From: Phenylobacterium sp.
GTDB lineage: Bacteria > Pseudomonadota > Alphaproteobacteria > Caulobacterales > Caulobacteraceae
Assembly: GCF_019636135.1 (NCBI RefSeq)
Contig: NZ_JAHBYD010000014.1
Location: 56,980 to 120,979 of the forward strand
Direction: 5' to 3'
DNA length: 64,000 bases
Within the stretch, counting starts at the first letter, position 1, and every line of letters starts with the position of its first letter. This document shows positions 34,622 to 42,391 of this stretch, piece by piece. Both the position numbers and the translations under genes were made by a program. Below the pieces are notes generated by a model. That model saw only the letters and a program-made list of their open reading frames with translations, was not told the origin of the DNA and searched no databases.

Positions 34622-34643
34622 GCCGGACGCACCGGCTTTTTTT
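34622..34643 (+). terminator. Rho-independent terminator on the plus strand
   Basis: GCCGG-ACGCA-CCGGC stem followed at once by seven T. It lies upstream of the STAS start, on the strand antisense to STAS and 413 bases past the argS stop, so it would end argS read-through. The stem is short. Confidence 0.55.
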
Positions 34644-34702
34644 GGGGGACCGCGACCGGAACGCCCTGCGTGTGGGAGAAGGCGTTCTCCGTGCCCGGCG
34701 CC

Positions 34703-37045
34703 CTACCAGCGATAGATCACGTTGGCGCCGACCGTCCGGGGCTGATTGTAGCGGACCGAGAGCGGCGCGGCGCCGGTCTGCAGTTGCAGCAGCGCGATCG
34801 TCTCGTCGGTCAGGTTGGTCACGAACAGCGCCGCTTCGACCTTGCCGTACTTCACCCCGACCCGCGCGCTCGTCAGGTCGACGTCCTGCAGATACACCGG
34901 GCCGGTCGCCGCCGTCACCGTGTCCTGGATGCCGTCCCGCTGGCCGTTGTAGGTCACGTTGAAGAAGCCATCGACCTTGTCGGTCAGCGGCCGTCGGTAG
35001 CCGATCGTGGCCGACATGTTCCACTTGGGGATCTGCGCCACCGACGAGCCCACCAACGGCAGGCCGGAATAGTTGTTCGGCGTGTCGACGTACCGCGCCC
35101 GCTGCCGCGAGCCGTTCAGGCCGATGTTCAGCGTGCCGTCGGCCACCCGGAAGCGGCCGTCGATGGCGGCCTCGACGCCGCGCGCATGCACCGTGCCGCC
35201 GTTGATGTTGAACACCGTCGGGCCGCGTCCGCAGGCGTTCGTCACCGCGCAGCCGTCGGTGATCGAGGTGATCGCGTCCTCGGTCCGCGAGGCGTAGGCC
35301 GCGACGCGCAGGAAGATGTTGCGCGCCAGGTTGCCCTTGTAGCCGACCTCGTAGCTGGTCGTGTCCTCGTTGCCGTAGGTGGGCCGGAAGGGATTCGGCG
35401 CGAACGGCGACGAGGTGCGCGCGTTGACCCCGCCGGCGCGGTAGCCGGTCCCGACCTTGGCGTAGGCCAGGCCGCCCAGGTCGCCTGGCAGGGTGTAGCT
35501 GACGGTCGCCGTGTAGTTCAGCCGGTTGGCCTTGAAGTCGTAGGCCGCCGACGGCGCGGCCAGCGTCGTCGTATAGAGCAGGAACGACACCTGGGACGCC
35601 TGCTTGTCGTCGTGCGAGTAGCGCAGCTCGCCGGCGAAGGTGAATGGGCCGGTACGGTACTTCATCGAGCCGTACACCGACTCCGACTCGTTCTTCAGCG
35701 TGGCGCGCGCTTCCGTGCCGAAGCTGTTCGGGAACGGGGTCGGACAGGCCGTCGAGGTCGGGAGCAGGCGATAGCAGACCGGTGCGGTGGGCGAGCCGCC
35801 GCAGATGCCTGCGCCCACCCGCAGCACGCAGGGCGTGGTGGCCGAGAACGTCCCGTTCAGGTCGTCCTGGTTCAGGTAGTCGCCGCCGACCAGCCACTCC
35901 AGGGCGCCCTCGAGGGCCGTCCCGGCGAGGTGGATGTCCTGGTAGAAGGTGCGGTCCTTCGCCAGCGTCGAGGTCTGGCCCAGCGGGTAGACGCCGACCT
36001 GCCCGGTCCGCTGGAATTCCGCTTCCGTGGCGAGGTCGATGGCGGACGCGAAGTCCTGTCGCGACTTGAAGTTGCTGACCATGCTGGTCGACGTCAGCGT
36101 CGCCCAGCCCAGGTCGTAGTCGGCCAGGATCATGGCGCGATGGGTCTTCTGGTTGACGCCGTCCTGCCCGTCGTGCGGGATCACGAAGCGGTTGTGCCTG
36201 TAGCCCAGCGGGATCGCCGCGGCCCGGCCCGGCTCCAGGACATAGGCGTTCAGGAAGGTCGGCAGGTCGAGGTCCTGGGCGTCCACCAGGAAATCGATAT
36301 CCAGCGGCCCGCGCCTGAAGCGGAGCTGGGCCCGTGCGATCCAGCCCTCGGTGGAGTCATAATATTTGTCGCTGGTCGGGTTGTAGTAGAAGCCCTTGCT
36401 CTGATCGACGCCCTGGACGCCGATGCGCACGGCGACCTCGTCGCTGAGCTGCTGGTTCACCACCCCGATGAGCTTCCGCTGCTCCAGCTTGCCGGTGTAG
36501 GTCCCGCTGACATAGCCCGAGTTGTTGAACTGCGGCCTGGCCGAGACGATGTTCACCACGCCGTATTCCGAGTTGCGGCCGTACAGCGCGCCTTGCGGCC
36601 CCTGCAGCACCTCGACCCGCTGGGCGTCGAAGTGGTCCACATGCCGGAAGTTGCGGCCGCCCAGCGTGCTCGATCCGACGTAGGCGCCATTGACGAACAG
36701 GCCGACGCCGGAGTCCGCGCCCGTCGCCCGCTGGGTGCCTGAACCGCGGATCGAGACCTCGCTCAGGTTGCTGCTTTGCAGGTCGTTGAACCGGACGCCG
36801 GGCACCGTGCGCAGCAGGTCGCCGGTGCCGGCGATGGGCCCGGTGGCCTCGAGCTGCTCGGCCGTCACTGCCGAGATGGTCATCGGCACGTCGCGCAGGC
36901 TCTCCTCGCGCCGGGTGGCCGTGACGATCAGCTCGTCGATGGTGTTCGCGTCGCTCGCCTCGACGCGGGCCGAAACGGGCTGGGCCACGGCCGCGCCCGC
37001 GGCCAGAAGCGACACCGCCGCAGCGGAGCAGAACAGGTTGCGCAT
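34703..37045 (-). CDS. TonB-dependent outer-membrane receptor (FecA/BtuB-like, GntR-linked)
   Basis: 780 residues from ATG at 37045, preceded by GGGAGG. The signal peptide ends near AAVAQ. The plug shows IDELIVTATRREESLRDVPM (TonB-box region), TGDLLRTVPGVRFNDLQSSN, IRGSG and VEVLQGPQGALYGRNSEYGVVNI. The barrel ends in Trp (NVIYRW), typical of outer-membrane beta-barrels. This 'RREESLRDVP' subgroup is abundant in Caulobacter and sphingomonads and takes up plant-derived and other carbon compounds. It is divergent from an FCD-GntR regulator, with a matching operator between, and is probably induced by its substrate. Confidence 0.95.
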   Translation of the reverse strand: MRNLFCSAAAVSLLAAGAAVAQPVSARVEASDANTIDELIVTATRREESLRDVPMTISAVTAEQLEATGPIAGTGDLLRTVPGVRFNDLQSSNLSEVSIRGSGTQRATGADSGVGLFVNGAYVGSSTLGGRNFRHVDHFDAQRVEVLQGPQGALYGRNSEYGVVNIVSARPQFNNSGYVSGTYTGKLEQRKLIGVVNQQLSDEVAVRIGVQGVDQSKGFYYNPTSDKYYDSTEGWIARAQLRFRRGPLDIDFLVDAQDLDLPTFLNAYVLEPGRAAAIPLGYRHNRFVIPHDGQDGVNQKTHRAMILADYDLGWATLTSTSMVSNFKSRQDFASAIDLATEAEFQRTGQVGVYPLGQTSTLAKDRTFYQDIHLAGTALEGALEWLVGGDYLNQDDLNGTFSATTPCVLRVGAGICGGSPTAPVCYRLLPTSTACPTPFPNSFGTEARATLKNESESVYGSMKYRTGPFTFAGELRYSHDDKQASQVSFLLYTTTLAAPSAAYDFKANRLNYTATVSYTLPGDLGGLAYAKVGTGYRAGGVNARTSSPFAPNPFRPTYGNEDTTSYEVGYKGNLARNIFLRVAAYASRTEDAITSITDGCAVTNACGRGPTVFNINGGTVHARGVEAAIDGRFRVADGTLNIGLNGSRQRARYVDTPNNYSGLPLVGSSVAQIPKWNMSATIGYRRPLTDKVDGFFNVTYNGQRDGIQDTVTAATGPVYLQDVDLTSARVGVKYGKVEAALFVTNLTDETIALLQLQTGAAPLSVRYNQPRTVGANVIYRW

Positions 37046-37118
37046 GACTCCCTCCCATCGGGCGCTTGGCGCGCCATTGGGGGCTAGACACAACGAACTG
37101 CACGATCATGTCAAATTT

Positions 37119-37131
37119 ATTGTACGACAAT
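37119..37131. promoter_or_regulatory. FadR-type GntR operator between receptor and regulator
   Basis: ATTGTACGACAAT is a 13-base palindrome whose core TTGTACGACAA fits the TNGTNNNACNA consensus of FadR/FCD-type GntR regulators exactly. It lies 75 bases upstream of the receptor and 135 upstream of the regulator, in the AT-rich part of the 220-base divergent gap. The rest of that gap shows no gene. Confidence 0.65.
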
Positions 37132-37265
37132 ATTCTTTCATTCGTGGAACATTCGGCGCTAGGCTGCGTCGACGCCACATTCCGCGCGGACTTCCCACCG
37201 CTCGATTCAACCGTCAGAGTCGCGCTAGTCGAACACCGTCCCACCAAGAGGTCTCCGCCCGCGCC

Positions 37266-38015
37266 ATGCCCTCCAAGTCGTCGATGCGAATGGCGACCGA
37301 TCCGCCGCCCGTGACGGCTGGCGACGTGGCCGTGGCGCTGCGCAAGCAGATCGCCGACGCCGTGCTGTCACCCGGCGCCTGGCTGCGCGAGGCGCGGATC
37401 TGCGCCGAGTTCGGCGTGGGCCGCTCCATCGCGCGCACGGCCTTGCGCACCCTCGCCGACGACGGCCTGGTGATCATCGAGGAGAACCGCGGCGCCTATG
37501 TCGCGGCCACCAGCGTGCAGGAGGTGTTCGACCTCTACGAGGTGCGCGCCGCGCTCTACGGCCTCGCCGCCCGCTTCGCCTGCATCCGCGCGACGCCGCC
37601 GTTCATGGCCGAGACCCTGCAGATGGTCGACGGCCTGCTGGCGGCCTCCGAGCGTCATGAGCCGGCCGAAGAACTGATCCGTCAGAGCGAGGTGATCTTC
37701 AGCCGCCTCTCCAGCGTCGGCAGCGCCGACGCCCAGCGGATGATCGAGTCCATACGGCGCAAGACCCGCTGGCACTATTCCTACTTCGCGCTGGCCGAGA
37801 GCGTCGATGGACGGGGGCCGGTCGAGCACTGGCGCGTGGTTCGCGCCGGTCTGGCCGCCCGTGACGGCGCGCTGGCGGCCGAGGGCGCACGCAACATTAT
37901 CTACTACATGCAGAACGAAGTGATGCGGCTGATGATCTCGCGAGGCTACGGCCTCCAGGCCGCCGAAGCGCCCGCCTCGCTGCGCGAGGTCGGATTTCCG
38001 GGGAAATCGAGATGA
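37266..38015 (+). CDS. GntR-family transcriptional regulator, FCD subfamily
   Basis: 249 residues from ATG at 37266. The winged helix-turn-helix is at about residues 15-80 (VALRKQIADAVLSPGAWLRE, then LCAEFGVGRS-like ICAEFGVGRSIARTALRTLADDGL and IIEENRGAYVA). The C-terminal FCD ligand domain includes LYEVRAALYGLAARFA and the all-helical stretch up to VMRLMISRGYG. FCD regulators bind carboxylic-acid effectors via a metal. It is divergent from the TonB receptor and coupled (ATGA) to a serine hydrolase, so it probably controls both. Confidence 0.92.
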   Translation: MPSKSSMRMATDPPPVTAGDVAVALRKQIADAVLSPGAWLREARICAEFGVGRSIARTALRTLADDGLVIIEENRGAYVAATSVQEVFDLYEVRAALYGLAARFACIRATPPFMAETLQMVDGLLAASERHEPAEELIRQSEVIFSRLSSVGSADAQRMIESIRRKTRWHYSYFALAESVDGRGPVEHWRVVRAGLAARDGALAAEGARNIIYYMQNEVMRLMISRGYGLQAAEAPASLREVGFPGKSR

Positions 38016-39088
38016 ACGACGCGCTCTCCCGCCGCACGGTCCTCGCGACCGCGACGGCCTTCGCCGCCACGCCCGCGCTGGCCGCTTCGCTGGCGCCCTA
38101 CTGCCCGTCGGCCACGGCCTGGGAGACGCTGGGCCCCGCCGCCGCCGGCCTCGACGCCGGCAGGCTGGAGGCCGCCGTCGACGCCGCCATGGCCGCGCGC
38201 AGCCGCAGCGTGCTGGTGCTGCGGGGCGGCCGCATCGTGCTGGAGCGCTATGCGGCGGGCTGGGGCGAGGACAGGTCGCAGGAGGTGGCCTCGGTCGGGA
38301 AGAGCATGGTCGCCGTCCTGATCGCCATGGCCATGGACGACGGCAGGATCAAGAGCCTCGACCAGCCTGCTGCCGACTTCATCCCCTCCTGGCGCGGCGG
38401 TCCCAAGACCAACATCACGCTCCGCCACCTGATGAGCATGACGTCCGGCCTCGACGATACGGGCCTGGCGCTCCGCAACGTCGCCGGCGACCAGTACGCC
38501 CTGAACGCCGGCGCGCCCGAGAAGGACCTGCCGGGCACGAAGTGGCACTACAACACCGCCGTCTACCACCTCTGCTTCCACGTGCTGGCGAGCGCCGTCG
38601 GCGAGCCGTTCGAGGCCTACGCCCAGCGCAAGCTCCTCGGTCCGCTCGGCATGACCCGCACCACCTGGCTCACCAACAAGGGCCAGGGCGCGAACGGCCC
38701 GGTCACCAACTACTACACCGCCGTCTGCTCGGCCCGCGACCTCGGCCGTTTCGGCCTGTTCGCCCAGCGCCATGGCCAGTGGGCGGGCAGGCAGCTCGTG
38801 AGCCGCCAGGCCTTCGACACCCTGATCGCGCCGTCCCAGGCGCTGAACCCGGCCTACGGCCTGCTCTGGTGGGAGAACGCCAGGCCCGGCGTGAGCGCCG
38901 CCGGCGGCGCCCCGGGCCTGCGCTTCCCCGGATCGCCGTCGGACACCTTCGCCGCCCTCGGCGCCGGCGGCCAGGCCGTCCTGATCGTGCCCTCGAAGGA
39001 CCTCGTCGTCATCCGCCAGGGCGACCCGCCCGGCGCCGAAGCCATGCTCCCCACCCTCCTCGCCGGCGTCGTGGGGGCAAGCGCCTGA
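38012..39088 (+). CDS. Exported beta-lactamase-related serine hydrolase
   Basis: 358 residues. The N-terminal signal SRRTVLATATAFAATPALAA has a twin-arginine pattern. The active-site motif SVGKS (SxxK: Ser-Val-Gly-Lys) is near residue 94, the YNT second motif is in WHYNTAVYHL, and a C-terminal third motif is poorly defined (the VLIVPSKDLVVIRQG strand). It belongs to PF00144 and is expected in the periplasm as esterase or amidase. Its start overlaps the GntR stop, so it is probably part of the same uptake/catabolic unit. Confidence 0.9.
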   Translation: MNDALSRRTVLATATAFAATPALAASLAPYCPSATAWETLGPAAAGLDAGRLEAAVDAAMAARSRSVLVLRGGRIVLERYAAGWGEDRSQEVASVGKSMVAVLIAMAMDDGRIKSLDQPAADFIPSWRGGPKTNITLRHLMSMTSGLDDTGLALRNVAGDQYALNAGAPEKDLPGTKWHYNTAVYHLCFHVLASAVGEPFEAYAQRKLLGPLGMTRTTWLTNKGQGANGPVTNYYTAVCSARDLGRFGLFAQRHGQWAGRQLVSRQAFDTLIAPSQALNPAYGLLWWENARPGVSAAGGAPGLRFPGSPSDTFAALGAGGQAVLIVPSKDLVVIRQGDPPGAEAMLPTLLAGVVGASA

Positions 39089-39113
39089 CCGGCGCCCGCC
39101 ACGTTCCCCTGCT

Positions 39114-39239
39114 CGTCATGGCCCGGCTTGTCCGGGCCACCCACTGGGCTGTGAGCCCCCAGTGATCCGCAGCGGCGTCGCCGCGCGAAATCTCCACAGC
39201 ACAGCCCAATGGGTCCCCCGGACAAGCCGGGGGATGACG
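39114..39239. repeat. Palindromic intergenic repeat, family B
   Basis: Left end CGTCATGGCCCGGCTTGTCC, right end (opposite strand) CGTCATCCCCCGGCTTGTCC, inverted CCCA(C/T)TGGGCTGTG inside, and core GCGGCGTCGCCGCGCG. GGCC-type end left. It fills most of the gap between two same-strand genes. Confidence 0.9.
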
Positions 39240-39313
39240 ATCCTGGATAATCGGGCGCGCTTGCGCCGATCGCCGACGCCGCGCCAAATGCGCCGACAGG
39301 GAGGCCGCATCAG

Positions 39314-40717
39314 ATGGCTCAGGTTCACCACATCACCCGCCGGGGCCTGCTGGGCGCCGGCGCCGCGGCCATGGCCGCCCCGGCGTTCGCGGCGGCCCGC
39401 AAGCTCGGCCCCAACGACAAGGTCAACCTCGCCGTCATCGGCGCGGGCGGCCAGGGCGCGGCCAACATGGCCAAGCTCACCGGCGAGAACATCGTCGCCG
39501 CCTGCGACGTCGACTTCGACCGCGTCGCGCGCGGCATGCTGGACAGCCACTTCGAGCCGAACCCGATGCGCGCGGTGCTGAAGGCGGCCTATTCGAAGGC
39601 GACCCGCTACACCGACTACCGCCGCATGTTCGACGCCCAGAAGGACATCGACGCCGTCGTCATCGCCACGCCCGACCACCACCACGCGGTCGCCGCCCGC
39701 ATGGCCATGGAGCGCGGCCTCCACGTCTATGTGCAGAAGCCGCTCACCTACACCGTCGAGGAGGGCCGAAGGCTGCTGGCGCTCAGCCGCGCCAACCCCG
39801 GCCTCGTCACCCAGATGGGAAACCAGGGCCACTCCGGCGACGACGGCCGCCGCGTGGTCGAGCTGATCCGCGGCGGGCTGATCGGCAAGGTCCGCGAGGT
39901 CCACGTGTGGACCAACCGGCCCGTCTGGCCGCAGGGGGTCGCGCGCCCCGCGCCCATCCCCACGCCGGCCAACCTCGACTGGCAGACGTGGCTCGGCCCC
40001 GCCGACGTCGACTGGGGCTACAACCCCGACTACGCCCACTTCAACTGGCGCGGCTGGATCCCCTTCGGCTGCGGCGCGCTGGGCGACATGGGCGCCCACC
40101 TGATCGACTTCCCCGTCTGGGCGCTGGAGCCGGGCCTGCCCACCCGGGTCGAGACCCGCCACTCCCGCTGGCCCGGCGGCGCCAGCCTCTGGGACACCAA
40201 GCGGCCCAGCCCGCTGGAGGGCTTCCCGCTGGCCTGCGTCACCCACTACGAGTTCGGGAATGCGAAAGGCGGGCCGGTCCGCATGACCTGGTACGACGGC
40301 GGCATCCTGCCGCCCACGCCGCCCGGCTTCCCGGCGAACCTCGCCATGAGCCCCGACGGCGGCGTCCTCTTCGTGGGCGCCAAGGGCATGCTGATGCACG
40401 AGACCTACGGCGAGAAGCCGGTGCTCATCGGCGACGGGCTGGAGGAGAAGGCGAAGAAGATCGGCCAGACCCTGCCGCGCATCAAAGGCGGCCTGGCCGG
40501 CCACGAGACCAACTTCGTCCGCGCCATCCGCGGCGAGGAGCCGGCCTCCTGCCCCTTCGACTACGCCGTGCCGCTGAACGAGACCATGATCCTGGGCATC
40601 GTCGCCCTGAAGGCCGACCGGCCCATCGAATACGACGGCGCCGCCGGCCGCGTCACCAACGCCCCCGACGCCAACCAGTATCTGACCCGCACCTACCGCA
40701 AGGGCTGGGAGCTGTGA
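39314..40717 (+). CDS. Tat-exported Gfo/Idh/MocA-family oxidoreductase
   Basis: 467 residues. Twin-arginine signal ITRRGLLGAGAAAMAAPAFAA (residues 7-27; the RRGLLG core is canonical). The NAD(P)-binding Rossmann motif follows as NLAVIGAGGQGAANMAKL. IATPDHHHAVAARMAMERG and VYVQKPLTYTVEEGRRLL are the family's conserved strand and 'EKP'-like catalytic lysine region (here QKP). The C-terminal half is the beta-sheet sugar-binding domain. Tat export with a bound cofactor suggests periplasmic oxidation of a sugar. It is coupled (GTGA) to a DUF1080 protein. Confidence 0.93.
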   Translation: MAQVHHITRRGLLGAGAAAMAAPAFAAARKLGPNDKVNLAVIGAGGQGAANMAKLTGENIVAACDVDFDRVARGMLDSHFEPNPMRAVLKAAYSKATRYTDYRRMFDAQKDIDAVVIATPDHHHAVAARMAMERGLHVYVQKPLTYTVEEGRRLLALSRANPGLVTQMGNQGHSGDDGRRVVELIRGGLIGKVREVHVWTNRPVWPQGVARPAPIPTPANLDWQTWLGPADVDWGYNPDYAHFNWRGWIPFGCGALGDMGAHLIDFPVWALEPGLPTRVETRHSRWPGGASLWDTKRPSPLEGFPLACVTHYEFGNAKGGPVRMTWYDGGILPPTPPGFPANLAMSPDGGVLFVGAKGMLMHETYGEKPVLIGDGLEEKAKKIGQTLPRIKGGLAGHETNFVRAIRGEEPASCPFDYAVPLNETMILGIVALKADRPIEYDGAAGRVTNAPDANQYLTRTYRKGWEL

Positions 40718-41511
40718 GGGCCAACCATAGCAAGAGGGGCATCTGGATCGCCGCCGCCGTCGCGACGGTCGCCGCCGGCGCCGCCTGCTGGGCCCAGGCC
40801 CCCAAGCCGCAGGACACCGAGCAGTGGGAGCCCAAGGTCCCCGTCGTCGACGCCGGCCCTGGCCCGGCGAAACCCGCCAGGCCGCCCCGCGGCGCCATCG
40901 TCCTCTTCGACGGGACCGACCTCGACCAGTGGGTCAGCGTCCGCGACAAGTCCCCGGCCAAGTGGGTCGTCGCCGACGGCGTCATGACCGTCGCCAAGCT
41001 CGCCGGCAACATCGAGACGAGACGCAGCTTCCGGAACTACCGGCTCCACCTCGAGTGGAAGACGCCGGAGACCATCACCGGCGAGGGCCAGGGCCGCGGC
41101 AACTCCGGCCTCTTCCTGGCCTCCACCGGCCCGGGCGACGCCGGCTACGAGCTGCAGATCCTCGACAGCTACCGGAACGAGACCTACGTCAACGGCCAGG
41201 CCGGCGCGATCTACAAGCAGCATCCGCCGCTCGCGAACCCGTCCCGGCCGCCCGGCCAGTGGCAGACCTTCGACGTCGTCTGGACCGCGCCCACCTTCAA
41301 CGCCGACGGCTCGCTCAAGAGCCCCGCCCGCGTCACCGCGCGCATGAACGGCGTCCTCGTCCAGAAGGACGCGGTCCTCGCCGGCGAGACCGTCTACATC
41401 GGCAAGCCCGCCTACAAGGCCCACGGCCCCGCGCCGATCAAGCTCCAGGCCCACGGCGACCCCAGCCCGCCGATCAGCTTCCGCAACATCTGGGTCGTGG
41501 AACGGCCGTAA
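40714..41511 (+). CDS. DUF1080 / 3-keto-glycoside hydrolase-like exported protein
   Basis: 265 residues from GTG at 40714, overlapping the preceding stop. The signal/transmembrane segment is residues 8-28 ([20 protein letters not shown]). The rest is a concanavalin-like beta-sandwich of PF06439: [35 protein letters not shown] [22 protein letters not shown] and [11 protein letters not shown]. Some family members hydrolyse or eliminate 3-keto-disaccharides/glucosides made by Gfo/Idh/MocA dehydrogenases, which fits its partner gene exactly. Substrate identity is unknown. Confidence 0.9.
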   Translation: MRANHSKRGIWIAAAVATVAAGAACWAQAPKPQDTEQWEPKVPVVDAGPGPAKPARPPRGAIVLFDGTDLDQWVSVRDKSPAKWVVADGVMTVAKLAGNIETRRSFRNYRLHLEWKTPETITGEGQGRGNSGLFLASTGPGDAGYELQILDSYRNETYVNGQAGAIYKQHPPLANPSRPPGQWQTFDVVWTAPTFNADGSLKSPARVTARMNGVLVQKDAVLAGETVYIGKPAYKAHGPAPIKLQAHGDPSPPISFRNIWVVERP

Positions 41512-41593
41512 CAGACCCGGCCGCGCCGGAGACCCGCCCCGGGGGGAGAGCAGCCTCCTGACTCCACCTCCGAACAATGCTAACGCGCGCGCC

Positions 41594-42256
41594 ATGAAAG
41601 CCGCCGTCATCGTCTTCCCGGGCTCGAACTGCGACCGCGACTGCAAGGTGGCCATCGAGCGGTCCACGGGCGCCCACGTCGACATGGTCTGGCACGCCGA
41701 CACCGCGCTCCCCGACGGCGTCGACCTGATCGTGCTCCCCGGCGGCTTCTCCTACGGCGACTACCTGCGCTGCGGGGCCATGGCCTCGCTCTCGCCGATC
41801 ATGGGCGAGGTCAAGGCGGCGGCCGAGCGCGGCGTCGCCACCGTCGGCATCTGCAACGGCTTCCAGGTCCTCTGCGAGATGCGCCTGCTGCCCGGCGCCC
41901 TGCTGCGCAACGAGACGCTGAAGTACGTCTGCAAGTCCGTCGAGCTCGAGGTCGTCAACAGCCAGACCCGCTTCACCGCCGGCTACCAGGGCCGCCGCAG
42001 CGCGGTGATGACCGTGGGCAACGGCGAGGGCAACTTCTTCGCCGACGACGAGACGCTCGACCGCCTCGAAGGCGAAGGCCAGGTCGTGTTCCGCTACCGC
42101 AAGAACCCCAACGGCAGCGCCCGCGACATCGCCGGCATCGTCAACGGCCGGGGCAACGTGCTCGGCCTCATGCCCCACCCCGACCGCGCCTTCGAAGCCG
42201 AGCTCGGCAGCGCCGACGGCGCCCTCCTCTTCCAGAGCGCCCTGGCCAGCGCCTGA
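41594..42256 (+). CDS. purQ: Phosphoribosylformylglycinamidine synthase subunit PurQ
   Basis: 220 residues, normal length. Class I glutamine amidotransferase: [15 protein letters not shown] at the N-terminus, the nucleophile elbow GICNGFQVL with the catalytic cysteine, and the C-terminal [10 protein letters not shown] with the His/Glu of the triad. It supplies ammonia to PurL in the fourth step of purine synthesis. No purS is seen in the 82 bases upstream, and purL is about 10 kb away. A family-D palindrome follows. Confidence 0.97.
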   Translation: MKAAVIVFPGSNCDRDCKVAIERSTGAHVDMVWHADTALPDGVDLIVLPGGFSYGDYLRCGAMASLSPIMGEVKAAAERGVATVGICNGFQVLCEMRLLPGALLRNETLKYVCKSVELEVVNSQTRFTAGYQGRRSAVMTVGNGEGNFFADDETLDRLEGEGQVVFRYRKNPNGSARDIAGIVNGRGNVLGLMPHPDRAFEAELGSADGALLFQSALASA

Positions 42257-42273
42257 CGCGCGAAGCGCTGTCG

Positions 42274-42380
42274 AACCACAGAAAACACAGAAGCCGCCCC
42301 TGGCGGCTACACAGAAGGCTGTCCAGGACCCCGCTTCTTCCGTGTAGGCGCCGCAGGCGCCTTCTGTGTTTTCCGTGGTT
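42274..42380. repeat. Palindromic intergenic repeat, family D
   Basis: AACCACAGAAAACACAGAAG and CTTCTGTGTTTTCCGTGGTT are near-perfect inverted ends. Inside are small hairpins GCCGCCCCTGGCGGC and GGCGCCGCAGGCGCC. It lies between convergent purQ and the DUF885 gene and may end both transcripts. The ends resemble the AACCGCAGAGATCGC arm at 8589. Confidence 0.85.
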
Positions 42381-42391
42381 CCCTTACTTCG

